Source: Sitta carolinensis (lineage: Eukaryota; Chordata; Aves; Passeriformes; Sittidae). From it: a stretch of 64,000 nucleotides of DNA. The position numbers and the translations under genes are program-made. Numbering within the stretch: the stretch's first letter is position 1; each line of letters starts with the position of its first letter. Positions 50,676 through 63,230 of the stretch are shown one piece after another. The DNA is taken from positions 24,649,660-24,713,659 of the forward strand of contig CM063285.1 of NCBI GenBank assembly GCA_032173965.1, written 5' to 3'. The notes under the pieces were generated by a model that ran no database searches, was not told where the DNA came from, and saw only the letters and a program-made list of their open reading frames with translations.

Positions 50676-52651
50676 TGTAAGTCAGTTAAAGGGGAAATTA
50701 TTGTTGCTTTTTAAAAAAATTTTGGGTCTTTCATATCATCTTATACCAATGCACTGATCTGACATAGAGCAGAGCCATATAAACAGTTGTGTTGGCACAG
50801 CTGGGCAGGCAATAAATCAGAACTGGGGCTGAGAGAGTAAGTAGATGAAACTGGGAAGAACATGAACATCTTTTTCACATTTCACTGTTGAATTAATTAA
50901 TTGAGTCCAAATCTGTGCTTTATAGAGGCTTAACTTCCTGTTCTAGGTTTATGCAGATTTCAAAGCACTAATGCAAGGCAAGGTTTCCTGGTAATGGCAC
51001 TTGTACCCCATCTCAGTGGGGGACAGCGGGGCTACAGTGCAGAATACTATGGAGATAGTCCATGAAATGCCATACAACATTTCGACCTACTGCAAGTGAA
51101 ACATATGGGCTGCTGCTTAAATTACCATTTTCCATAAAGGCAGCACAATTTTAATGTGTTTGCTACCATTTTTTCTTTTAAAATGCCTAGAGGAAATTAA
51201 TTTTTATAAAAATGACAGCTAGGCCTGACCCTCCATCTTTAAGCTCCTATTTGAGCCACAGAGATCCAGCACATATGGTACAGTATGTTACAACCAGCTG
51301 CAAATTGGACTCCCTGTAAAGATGACTATTAAGGTCAACTGAATCAAATGAAGACAGTTCAAGATTTAAATCCAAGGGATATATACCCTTCTGCTGATTG
51401 CACACAGCTCCCTTTTCTACTGGTGAGAATAAGATAGATTTATTCAGAAACAATAGGCTTCTAGTCAGCCTTGATATTATTTATTATATTTCTAATATTG
51501 TTATCCACTTATAAGTGCATTTGGAGTTATACATTAGAAAGTGAAAGGTCCACTCAGACATTTCAAGACAAAATGATATGTACTTGGGTTGCATATCATA
51601 TAATGCACACTGAATTTTTTCTTAAATTTCTGTCTCACTTCCATTTAGTATGTATAGATAAAAATTGAGAGAAAAATTCGAAACTGTAAAATCAGAAATC
51701 CTAGCCCTTCTGTATTGTGAGAGCATATTTCAAGCAGTTCTGTGTTGATCCTGCTGATTCTATCATAAAAGGATAGAATAGTACTTTTAGCCAGCTTAGT
51801 GGAGGCAAGAAAAAGCTCAGGAGAATCCTACATCACTAATAACAAAAGTCTTCTAATGTACATGAAATCTTGACAATGGCCAAAAGGTGTGTTTGTGTTT
51901 TAGCCTGTTACTTTGTGAACATCCTGCCAACAGTGTGAACCTCTCATATATCTCGAGCTCGACTATCAAAGTCAACAGAGAACCTCCCGTTGCTCCCAAA
52001 TATCTGTATTAATAAACTGTGCAAACAAAACTTTTGTGGATACCTCACTGGGTCTGAAGGCTTATGGAACTGTTGCTGATTAAGGAGTCTCTTTACTTAA
52101 CATTTGTCTTTCACATTTATTTTTCAAAGTATTTCCGTAACAGGCCAATGTGACTGAAGTTTCCTGACCCTCTGCCAATCACAATATAACCTTCAAAGGA
52201 AAGAGATAACCTCCTACTGAAGTAAGATACGAAGAAATGTTCTTCAGAAGAAAGTCCAGTAAAATTCAAATAGGGAGTGCAAAACTGGAATTGGTTTAGA
52301 GAATTATAACACTGAGATTAATTTAACTCTTTAACTAGTTATTCCCATAGCAAAGGGGCTGATTTAAATCAGAGTTCCACCTCCCCAGCTGTGCTGTAGG
52401 GGGGAAAAGGAGGATGAGATAAGCCCTTCTGTGGTAGACACTTTGAAAGGCAGTGAGAAGCAAGGATCTTTCACCTAGGATTGCTTGATGTTTGTCAAAA
52501 GGGAAGAGCTGAGATAAGCAGGACCTGAATCCTTGTTTGCATTATAACTGAGTGAGCAGTGAAGCTTTGGTCCCTTGAGGTATTCTGATACACTGATGTT
52601 TTTTTCCATCCCAGATCATAAAGAAATTTGGAACATAAAGTTTTGTGGTTT
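50676..52651. other. AT-rich unique sequence, no gene seen
   Basis: Nothing recognised. Confidence 0.45.
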
Positions 52652-52701
52652 CTTTTTTTTTTGTTTGTTTGTTTGTTTGTTTGGTTTTTTATCTTTTTTT
52701 G
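52652..52701 (+). repeat. Poly-T and (GTTT)n tract
   Basis: T run followed by about five GTTT units and a second T-rich stretch. It resembles the tract at 35000-35091 in make-up. Confidence 0.92.
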
Positions 52702-53363
52702 AAAGAGCAATTCCCAACAAACATGACTTTAAAAGAGTGAGTTTATTTGACACCGTTTGCTTATCAGGCTATGTTGCCTCTTGACTGGTAATCCATATAC
52801 CTTGCACCCAAATTCTTCTCATGCTCAGGTTTTCTGCTGGGATGACTTTTCTTTTCAAACCCTAATGTACTGTATCTAGATTAAAGAGGTAACAGAATAT
52901 TAGAAAGTGTAGCAAGAAATGCTACTCCTGTGAGAACACCTATGACAGTGACACATTTCTATTAATAACCTCCAGAGAAAGATGATAACCTCTCCTTATT
53001 CAAGCAACCAAATCACTGTTCTTTAGAAGGAAATTCAATTAGCAGACAATCAAAACAATTTTTTTTATTCTTTTCACAATTTTCACTGAAAGGCTGATTT
53101 CCACTGAGCATATATTTTTTATCTATGTTTCCCCTCCCTAGACAAACAGCAAACTGATGCTGTTTAAGTGATGAGAGACTTAGTTAACTTCCAGGGCTTA
53201 AGTCAATAATGTTACCAAAATATCATTAGGGGCTTTGTCTATTTTCAGCATTCATTTTTACCTCTTTGTTTATTTGTTTTTGTGAATGGCATTTACAAAA
53301 CTCCCTAGAAACTTGACCTTTTGGACTGAAAGTTGAAATTCTAGTGGTCAATGTTTTTGTTTG
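52702..53363. other. AT-rich unique sequence
   Basis: Nothing recognised. Confidence 0.4.
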
Positions 53364-53377
53364 TTTTTTTTTTTTTT
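53364..53377 (+). repeat. Poly-T tract (14 T)
   Basis: Homopolymer run without a recognised element. Confidence 0.88.
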
Positions 53378-56300
53378 AATTTTGATTGTGAAAGGGAAAC
53401 GTCTCAGAATCAGACTCTGGATGGTCCTCGCACAAAACATTGGCAATGACATATTTTCTGGTTCTCAGTAACCTCCAAGAACATGTGTGTTCATTTAGAA
53501 TATGTGCCTGCAAATATGGCACACAACCTCACTGTCTTCTTTGAGAAGAGGAACATTAATTAGTCATCCCTGTTAACTGCCACAATAACCCATCATTGTT
53601 TAACCAGCATCAGCCTTGATTTACAGATGTGAATCCAAAGAAGAAACTGCTGCCTTTCTTTCCTAATATTTTGTCTAAGTGTCTAAGCAGAATGCTGCAT
53701 TCCTTTTCACAAATCAGACACTTTATTTATATGGGTCCAGTGCTTGCTGAAGTCTGGAGGAGGAAGAATGGAGAGAGACCATACAAAAAATGTTAGTTCA
53801 GAAGTTAACTGATTATGATCATAGAGTAATTATCATCTGGATAGCAATTTTTTTTCACTGGTGGTCACATTTTATTTTGCACATTCCTCAATGACTGAAT
53901 TCACCTAAATTTACCAACTTTGCAGTAAGAAGCTCGTCTTGCTCTCCAACAGAAGATACCAGCACAGACTTAAGTGAGGCTACAAATATACTGTTATGAC
54001 AAATGTTTAAAATTAATTGCTGTCCTTGAATTTTTTTCCCTTGCCCAGCCTTCAAGAAGGCCATTTAATATTCTGTTTTGATAAATGCAAGGGTATATGC
54101 AGGAAGAAAAGAGGAAGAAATTCCAGCTTGTATCTTTAAGGCTCTGGAATGGTGTAAATTATTACAGTGGTTTTACATTTTCATGGGATCAAGGCAACAA
54201 CAGTTAGCTCATAAAACAGATACCACTAATTATGCAGAGGAGAAGTCATAAAGTCACTGATGGAAGTATGTTTTATATTCATGAACACATCATTAAAATT
54301 TTAAGACACGCTATCAAATTCTACATTTTAATACTACACCAAATAGCATTAAACCCTCCCAACAAGAAAATCAGATTGTTTAATGATTTTGTTTGTCACA
54401 CAGGTTTCATATGTCTGCTGTTTAAGCAGACGTAGTCTTTTCTGTTGCTGGATGGCTTTTATCACTGGACAATTAAAAAATAATTTTTTTATGCAGCTCA
54501 TAGAAAAACTGGATACAACAAAAAGGAAACAAAATCACCAAAAAGTTAGGAATGTTTAATTCCATAAATATTTAAATTTAGCCAATCATATAAAATCTTT
54601 TTATAGTATTGTCAATTTGTTTTTACTTCTTTTATATCTTGTTTTAATGAAAAAGATGTTTTAAAGTAATAGGATAATGATTCAGGCAGGTGGAAACCCA
54701 GCACACAAATGTTAGGTATTTCAAAGGAAATTTTAAAGTAACCGTGCATTTAATGTAGTCATTTAAATCAAGGGCAAAATACAATAGGAAATATTTCAAG
54801 ATTTCTTGTTCAGCTGAAACTCTTGGAAGATTAAGGAGTGTCCTGTACGACTTTCATTACTGTCATGAAGAGACTGAGGCCACTGTGAAAATACACGCAT
54901 GAATAAGGCCCCAAATTCTCTGATGTTGAAAGAGGTGCAACAGGCAGCAAATAGATGTTTCCTTGTCAAGACATTGATGGCAGGAGTGACTTTCAAAGAT
55001 GGCTCTTGTGATCCACAAGAAAGGGTCCTGGTTTTGGCTTTGGATGAAGAGTTGCAAAGAGCTGTGCTGTTGCACATTCACACAGGATGCCCCTGCCCTA
55101 CTCCTGCTGTGGACACACCATGTCACTGCTCTGTTCTACTTCACAGTGAACTCTGTTGCTTTTTACATCTGGGACCTCTAGAAATAACTACCTCTCTAGA
55201 AAGCCTGGGCACAGTCAAGGAAATTAAGAGTCAGTCATATTTGTCTGCATTAGTAACTAAAAACTCAAATACTAAAAGCTGCATTTAAAGGATATTTTTT
55301 TAACATCTAGCAACAGATTAAACTAGACCCTAAACTGGTCTAGCTCTAGGTTATCTAGAATATCTAGTCATGATATTCAAATATTCAAATACTGTCTAAT
55401 ACTGTAGTTAAACTTTAATCTGACAAAAATTCAAGAAAGAGCTTCAGTTATTTATATAAATTTCTTGAAGTGAGTTCTGATAGGACTCAGTGAAGACTTC
55501 TGTAAAAAAATCAATGGCCAAATGTGGTCTAATATTAGGTCTCTTCTAAACCTTTCTTCCTCCGGAGCCAATATTTGGCCTACACTATCTGCCAGCATCT
55601 TTTTAATGAGAAGCACACATCTAAAAGCTCTCACAGCTCTCAAAATTTAGGAGTAAATATTTTAAAATTAAAACCGTATGCTAAGCAGTGCAGATTTGCT
55701 GGTGCAGATGTTATTTTTGGCTCAATTTTTTTAACTGGTTCGTAACCAATGTACTTCAGCCTATTTTTCCAGATTTATTAGTAATATTCTGAATACCAGA
55801 GATATAGTGAAAGAAGTTAATAGAATAATATCTCAAGATATTTTAGGCAGTTTTCTACTTAGCAGCAAAGTCTTCACTTAAATTCTGTTAACAAATTGTA
55901 TCCTCGAGATACTACGAATAGCAAAAGGGAGATAAAGAGAAAATGGAGATGAAAATCACTTACAGAATGGGACAAGGACCATCCTGCATGAAATTATACT
56001 CTCCACCTTTCTCAGGAGACTCACACAATCCTCTGGCATTTAATTTGTGAGTGTTTTATGTAGTTTCTGCAAGTCACAGTACAGTCATCTAAGCTTTTGG
56101 GTTTTTGTTGATATGGTCCCACATTCATTCTAATTATTTAGGATTCATAACTATTTCTGTTTGTGCTGTTTACATTTATTCCTGGTATCTTCAGTGTCAT
56201 TTTTCCCTGAAAGAAACTGAAGTGTCTGGTGAAGGTCACAGAGTAACGCTCTAGTAATTCCTAATTAATTCAGTGTTAGCTGATTCTCTGGTTATGAGGG

Positions 56301-58163
56301 ACCCTGTTGTCAGCCTTATTATGTTGGCCAATGATTTACTAAAAAAAGGATTTTTTCCATAAGTAGATCTAGTCTTGTTTCTTCAAATATTGGTTACTGA
56401 GATCTTGAAACCATATATTTAGAAAATTAGCTTCTCTTTCAGTTGTGTATGGAAAAACACTATCGTATTTTTTTGGATTGCAGAACTTAGATCAACTCAG
56501 TTTATCATCAGAGGGGACAGTGCAGCAACAGAATTCTTAAAGCACAGAGCTGCCATTCATGCCATGTTCAGGTATTTTTCATGGAGACCAAAGTCACCAA
56601 TTCTTAGTTCAAACATTAACAAACCTTCTTTTTGAGCAGTATTTAAATAAGGTAAATGGGTTTTTACTCTGTGTGATTATGCTGTTCTTACTGTTGTGAG
56701 GTAATAAATGTAAATGTAAATAACTATTTTTAATTTGCATACCATATAGACTTAATATGGAGCCAATTTTTAGCCCAAAACCTTCTCAGAGAATTGAAAT
56801 ACTAAACAATTTTGACACTTAAAAAAAGAATTTTTAAAGCAAGTTAAGAAATGTGAAATTTGAAAATGAGAGGCTCCTCAGCTACAGACATGAAAACAAA
56901 ATAATAGACTAAAATCAATTAATTATACATAAGAGTTACAAAGGGAGTCTGAACATAGGTTTTTAAAAATGTCTAGACACAAAGGTCTGTTCCACTAAAC
57001 ATCTAGGAATTGTGTATACTACTATGATATGTAGTCACACAACTGCTAGAAAACTGGTCAAGGAAGTAAATGGCAAAAGCGGTTTTTGCAGAGTCAGGTC
57101 TTTTGGCAGAACTGCACGGGGTTTACAGGTTTCCCATTTTTTTGTATTTAAACATTTTTGTTAGAGATCTTTCTGTTAAGTTTTGCCAATTATACCTTAG
57201 CCTTACATAAGATACTTTACTATGTTTGATGGTGAAACAATAACTTTGCAGATGTTCTAAATTGTCTCTTTAATTAATAGAAAGATATAAAGTAGAATAG
57301 CTAAGTTGTTATGGGGTTCTTATGTTTTTTAAATTATTTTTTTCCAAAATTGTGTATGTTTTGCAGAGTGTCACATTTTTTTGAAAAGAAACAAACCTCA
57401 AACCTGCAGGTCATTCATTTTTATTACCCTCTGGAACAAAACAGAAACATGCAAGCAATGGAAAATGTCAAAACCAACATTCTCACTGAATTGTTAAAGA
57501 AGTCCTGATATTTTGGTGAGAATAGATTCAGGAAAAAAAACCCACTTTTGACTGGCATGTTAACAGACTGTCATTCTATAACCAGAAAGATATGTATTTT
57601 AACCAGATAATTCCCTTTACTAAATCTAATAATGGCACCTTGCTGGAGACTCTGGCTAATCAGTCAGCAACTAAATCTAGGCCTAATTTATCAGACAAAC
57701 TTCATTAAATAAATTTTATATTGTACACTGCACAAAACTGAACTCAATAATTGGGATTAATTGTCACCTTCATCAGTTTTAGCAAGGTCAAGAATTAAGC
57801 AGGCTTGGAGAATGATCTAACCTTTCACCGCAATTCTGATTCCATTGAATTTTTTAGCTGTCAAATTCACAATTGTAGATTTTACAGGAGATTGTCACAG
57901 AAAATATTTTGATGTGTTATTATCCATGTCTCACTCAACCCAGCCATGAAATAGCCAGACATTAACAAAATAGCTGCTTTGGAAAGCAATGTGAAAATAA
58001 TAAAGTGCAAGTTCTTCTATGTTTTGGTGTTTTTTGCTACAGATTAGGAACTAAAGTTGAAAAATCAATCACATTATAAAGAGAAAAGATTAATTTTATG
58101 CCTATAGAAAAATAAAGCTTAAATTTTATGTCTTTAGATTTTATAGAAAAGTTTTAAATAGAA
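53378..58163. other. AT-rich unique sequence, no gene seen
   Basis: An open frame of about 129 codons at 54899-55288 is unlike any protein I know. Around 55323-55405 there is a cluster of CTAG strings, with a 7-bp stem CTAGACC/GGTCTAG, then short direct repeats of ATATTCAA and AATACTGT. No RNA gene or repeat family is recognised. Confidence 0.4.
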
Positions 58164-58182
58164 TATATGAAAATTTCATATA
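58164..58182. repeat. 19-base near-perfect palindrome
   Basis: TATATGAAA and TTTCATATA are exact reverse complements around a single central A. It lies in AT-rich sequence where such palindromes arise readily by chance. Confidence 0.8.
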
Positions 58183-59390
58183 GAATAGTTTTCTATGGTT
58201 TATCATTTCAACTTTTCATGGAAATGCCCCTAAACAAGATATTTTCAGCCAAAAACTTGTCTGGTTTTAGTTATTTGGGAGGGAGGAGGTTGAGGAAGAA
58301 TTAAGATTTTACAATATGGGTCTAGAAGTGCTCTTCTGCACTTGGTTATGTATATTTAAGACATATCTCCCTCCTGGCATGATTTGCAACACAATAATGG
58401 AGCAATGTTGAGAAACCCATGCTTTTGCTCTCAACTTAAATTCCCAGAATTGTCAATCTGGCAGCTGTCACAGTAAAACATTTGCATAATTTTTAAATTA
58501 CAGACAATTATACAAAACTCTTCTCCATCAAAGAATTGGTTTCCTTCCCCACCCTTCCCCTGAAGTCAATAGCAAAATGTCCTTTCTAGGCAGTGGGAAA
58601 AAACTGCCTTGGTTCTACTTACAGAAGAGCATTGTATGCTTGAAATCATATTTTTGCTTTTACCTAGTACCATGATATTTGAGAAAACATGTTAATAAAA
58701 GGGATGCTATAAATAGTAGCTATGAAGTCTTTGATGGTAAGCACAGTTCATTCAGGGCATATATGATGGCTATTTATGGAATGCTAAGAAATAAACAGGC
58801 GATGTTGGCTTTTTGGTTTTGTAAAACTGTAGACTCCCATGACTTGAGATGACAAGAGTTTTTTTCAAGTTAATTATTAATTCTTTTCTTCCTTTTTTTT
58901 TTGATGAGGAAAAATTAGCATTTTTCTAAATGATTGAAAATTATAACTGTCAGTCAAGGAAACAGTTTCTCTTTTGTCTCTTTTTCCTTCATCTCGTCAG
59001 CTATAGGAGAAATACATTTTTTACAGCTGTTAGAATGAAACAGCACAGGATTGCTCTTATCTGTCCCTGGTGCTGTGAATTTTTTAGCCAAATCACAGAC
59101 AGATGGCTAGACAAATACGATGCAAGTATGAATGACCTACCAGTGGTTTCCTTTCAGATGGCAAGGTAAGCCTGTTTGTGTATGTGTATATAATGTACAA
59201 TGTTTATGTGTAGGCCCACGTACTCACACATGTTGTGACTGGTGTTTGGCCAGTAATGTGAGACAAAGAAGTGAGAGAGAGAGAACCCGAGTGGTTTTGT
59301 ATATTTTTTACAATTATTCACAAAAGCGTTTAGCTGTAAAAAGCTAAATCCAAATGTTTTTTCTTTTGCTAAAGCAGCTGTTCATATGGG
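58183..59390. other. AT-rich unique sequence, no gene seen
   Basis: Nothing recognised. Confidence 0.4.
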
Positions 59391-59411
59391 AAAAAAAAAA
59401 AAAAAAAAAAA
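59391..59411 (+). repeat. Poly-A tract (21 A)
   Basis: Run of 21 A followed by GAAAAAGAAAGG purine-rich sequence. No retrocopy body is recognised upstream. Confidence 0.92.
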
Positions 59412-61541
59412 GAAAAAGAAAGGAAAGCAGACAAACCCAGCAACTTTTCTTTGATTTTACTGCAGGATACATGCTCGGCTGCTCTTCTTGTGATGCCCAC
59501 AGTGCTGTGGAGCAGTGGACCTTGCCCCTTTTTGTAGTTAACTGGTGAAAAAGACTGCATCTGCTTATTCTCAGACATTAATACAGCTAAAGGAATAAGA
59601 CATCAGAGGCCTGCAAATGAGAAGGTCCTTTTAAATTTACAAAGCATTTGCTCCTGAATCCACCTCAGCCAGTTTGGGGAAAGCGCTTTTGGCACCAAGT
59701 CACCCTTCAGGGAAAGACTGATAATGATCACTAGAGACATACTACGGGCTCCTGCCTCACTCACTTCAAAGGCCTTCTCTCTTAATCAACATTAAATCAT
59801 CATTTTGCCTTGGATATAGGGACAGCTGTACACAATCTATTTGTTTTAAAACAGATTAGGAATGGGTTCTCTGCCAGAGTATAAGCTGCATGATAAATGC
59901 ATGATAAATGTACTTTAAAGCCATAACTAGGAAAAAACATTGCTCCCTTCGTTAGTTAGATTCCAGAACTAGCTGAGAACTCACATTTCCCCAGGACTGG
60001 ACCCTTCTTTGGTTGTTTGACTGTACCCAAGAGCACTCAGGCAATATGACAACTTTAGAAAAATAAGTGTCCATTGATCTTCGCTGGGTCTTCTGGTGAA
60101 TTTTCCATGAAAAGCAATAGTTCCAGGAAGTAGTATGAGGTTGTTTAAGTATGCTTTCTTCCTCCTCTTTTTTAATGTCAAAGTTAAACCCCCTATTTCA
60201 TCCACTGACAGTCTCACAAGGTGACAACAAAGGCCTTTTATTACCCAATTAAAAGTTGATGGTCAAATAGTTGTTAGATAATTAAGTAAAGGCCCTAAAT
60301 TACAGAGGGAAAAAAAATCCCTTCTCTTGATCCATGCTAGAGATATTTTTGCATGGTTGCTAAGCATCTCTCTATAAGCTGTTTTTCTTGCACAATACAA
60401 ATGCACTAGAATGCTCAAAATTTAAAAGAAAAGTCTAGCAACTAGCCATATTTCCAGAATAGGACATTATGTACTGAAAAGCAGTGGTTCCCAAAACAGA
60501 TTTGGGAGACAAAATGAGTACATATAAGAATATAATTTTGAGGACAACATTGTGATGAAATGAGCTACTCAACATTCATATGTGCAGAGACAATACTGAT
60601 CATGGAAGAGCGAAATGAGTCCTAATTTCCACTTAAATATATATATATTGAAAATTAAAATATAAAGGTATAACAAAGAACATGTCTCACAATGAGAAAC
60701 TTAAAATGTTCAATCTGTATTATTTTTAAAAAGACCAAACAAAAAGATTGGCAGGCAAAGTAATTGTGTGACACTAGCTCCTTCACAGGGAGAAAACAGT
60801 GTTTTTAACACTTCACGTATTGGAGAAATACAAAATTAATTTAAGAAAGTTTAAGCACAAGTGAGACAAGCTCCAAGTAAAAATAAGGACCATCTTCTAA
60901 GAGGAATCTGTAGAAAAACCTATCAAATGAACTGGTACCTTCTGCACTTGTTTCTTTTCCTACTGTCCTTATAAGCCAAAACCACCCAACTTTTTGGGGG
61001 GCTGTATCCTAAATAAATGTATTAGCTGCTTTAATTCAAATTGCACTCCACTCAGAAGAAGCTGAGTGAAATGCAGTGCCTTCCAAAACAAGAGTGATAA
61101 AACAGGATGCTCTAACAGCTCATCTTGAGCTCAAGCTTTTGTTCCATGTCCTTGGTCCAAGTACAGGTGGCACTACATGGCATTTTCAAGCATCTGCCTT
61201 AACTGATCATGAACCATAGGTCTGTGCATGTGAATTTTTGTGCCAGTGGATGTCACCAGTTACACAAAGAGAACACATACAAGGAATTGGGACTCTTGTG
61301 TCTACTCAGAATGACAATAATTCCTGTCTATTTGTTTGGACACTTTTCTCAAGCCAAGAATATAAATTGCAAAAAACAAAAGTTCAGAGTTTTTACATTT
61401 TTATGATAAATCATAGTTTTGCCTTAAGCATTGTTCTCTCTTTAAATACTCAAGACATGAAATGAATGTCTATTCTTGATACTTTTATCACCAAATTCTG
61501 CATATTCTACTCTATAAGAAGTCTGATTGTTATTTCTTTTC
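59412..61541. other. Unique sequence, no gene seen; possible conserved non-coding segment
   Basis: An 11-base unit GCATGATAAAT is tandemly duplicated at 59888-59909. The flanking 59600-59930 has balanced composition with several homeodomain-like and TALE-like cores and could be a conserved non-coding element, which cannot be tested here. The rest is AT-rich and featureless, with a short (AT)n run near 60640-60652. Confidence 0.35.
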
Positions 61542-61585
<44 letters not shown>

Positions 61586-61619
61586 ATGTGTGTTTGTGTA
61601 TACGTATCTATATATATTT
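61542..61619 (+). repeat. Compound (AT)n(GT)n microsatellite
   Basis: About eleven AT units (61542-61563) pass directly into about eleven GT units (61563-61585), then into interrupted TG and TATA sequence. It is the cleanest dinucleotide repeat in the window and is likely polymorphic. Confidence 0.95.
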
Positions 61620-63104
61620 GAATGCTCTATTTTATGATGAAGATAATTGAAAATGAGGACTTTTCACATTGTGAATTTTATGGAAAACTGTAGCCCAGTG
61701 TAACAAGGCAGATACCACCACTGACTTAAGTTTTCACCATGTCTTTATCGCATGGTGAATAGGGAGTAAATGAGAAATGCACATTAGCTTCTTTATGTAA
61801 GTGCAGTCATACAGAATACAGGACGTCTAAGAAGCTACAGTCAGGCATGGGAATAAAGGAAGAAGGAAAGATAACTAGAATAAATTTTAACTAGCAAGCA
61901 GTAGAGGGAATCAGCTAAGCAAAAGGACACAGGAATACAAATTCGGTAAAAACTGGGCAAATTTTTCACAAAAAAATTATTAAAGATTAAGAGGGGGAAA
62001 ATCCTGGTAACATGGGGCAGAAGAAAACACACCATGTGTGGAAGAACTGCCTCCTGTCTAGAAAAAGGCTTCACTCAGTAGAGCAGAGCAAGAGTATTAC
62101 ACTGAATAAAGAGAGGCCCGTTCCTGTCCTGCCAGAGAATCTGTTCTTCAGTGGATGAGAACGCACTGGATCATCAGGCCAGTGGGCAGGATGCAAGGAA
62201 GGAAAAGCCATAATAAACTGAATCTTATGCATTTGAAAAACAACAGAATGCAAATCAAGGCAACATAAATTATAGAGAGGGAGTGAAAGTTACTCCAGAG
62301 ATTTTATTCCCCCTGCCCCCACAGGATACAAGCTATTTCCTTTGAGTTTGCAATTGTAATTTCAAAATGCTACTCCTGGCACCGTCTGAGCCACATGTAT
62401 GTTCAGCACTTGGCAAGAAGACATTGAGAAGATAGAGGTTGTTCCTTTACTTGAGAAAAAGAATTAAATTTCTTGAACTGTGACAGTAAATAATGTACTT
62501 CTCCACCGAGGTCACTGCTGCACAGACAACAGTAAATTTGGCATTTCCTAATTTTTCACTCCTTGACTTTACTACCTAAATAACCTTTTCTTTTCACTGA
62601 GTAATTGTCCACATGGAGTCCATTTTTATTGTACACGTGCTCGTGGCTAGCTCAGGCACAGGGAGCATCTACAGTCCAAGAATGGACTACATGTGCACAA
62701 CACATTTCAAAGAAGTACAGTTGCTGAGAGGTAAATAACTCCTTCCTAGTGGCAATGTAGACTAAATTCAGAGGGATCGTCTGACCATTTCCAATGCAAA
62801 GTACTAATCTTTCATAATGTACACTGGATAGACAGAGTTGTGATTTCTCAACAAATGTTCACAATTGAGTAATGTTACAAAGTAATTTGAGACAATTAGT
62901 AATTTGACAGTACTGAAAAATTATGTCCCTTTGTAAAGCACATCAGACTAACTAAATATTCCAAAATTAATTTCCAACAATGTCCACAAGTATGTTATAG
63001 TACTCAGACAGCTATATACTATGTTATATAAAAATGCTAAATGGTGTTCATAATTAACAGTAATGACAAGGGAACAGGCTTTAGGTTTCATTTATGAAAG
63101 CAGT
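61620..63104. other. AT-rich unique sequence, no gene seen
   Basis: Nothing recognised. Confidence 0.45.
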
Positions 63105-63230
63105 TATAGGACATAGGAATAGTCATTCTGGATTAGATCTAATCCAGAATACCCCTGTTTGCAACAATGACCAGTAGCAGATGTTACAGGAATAAAAGAC
63201 ATGGCAACCCCTCCTTTCCTGTACAATCAG
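63105..63230 (+). repeat. Probable ancient amniote interspersed repeat
   Basis: The order ATAGGAATAGTCATTCTGGA, then AATCCAGAATACCCCTGTTT, then GCAACAATGACCAGTAGCAG and a following ATGTTACAGG resembles an old repeat I recall as abundant in turtle and crocodilian genomes and present in birds. I cannot give its database name with certainty. Compared with that memory, about a dozen bases are missing between the GGAT and CCAG blocks, just where the palindrome at 63125-63150 sits. Boundaries are approximate. Confidence 0.45.
63125..63150. repeat. Perfect 26-bp palindrome
   Basis: The left half ATTCTGGATTAGA (63125-63137) and the right half TCTAATCCAGAAT (63138-63150) are exact reverse complements with no spacer. 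Each half contains GGATTA/TAATCC, the site preferred by K50 homeodomain proteins of the OTX/PITX type, arranged as an inverted pair around GATC. Pairing ends at the next base on each side. Confidence 0.93.

Noticed and set aside
54899..55288. Open frame of about 129 codons
   Set aside because: Unrecognised sequence, overlapped by other open frames on both strands, within chance length.
59391..59411. Poly-A run considered as the tail of a processed pseudogene
   Set aside because: No open frame, gene-like sequence or target duplication is recognisable upstream.
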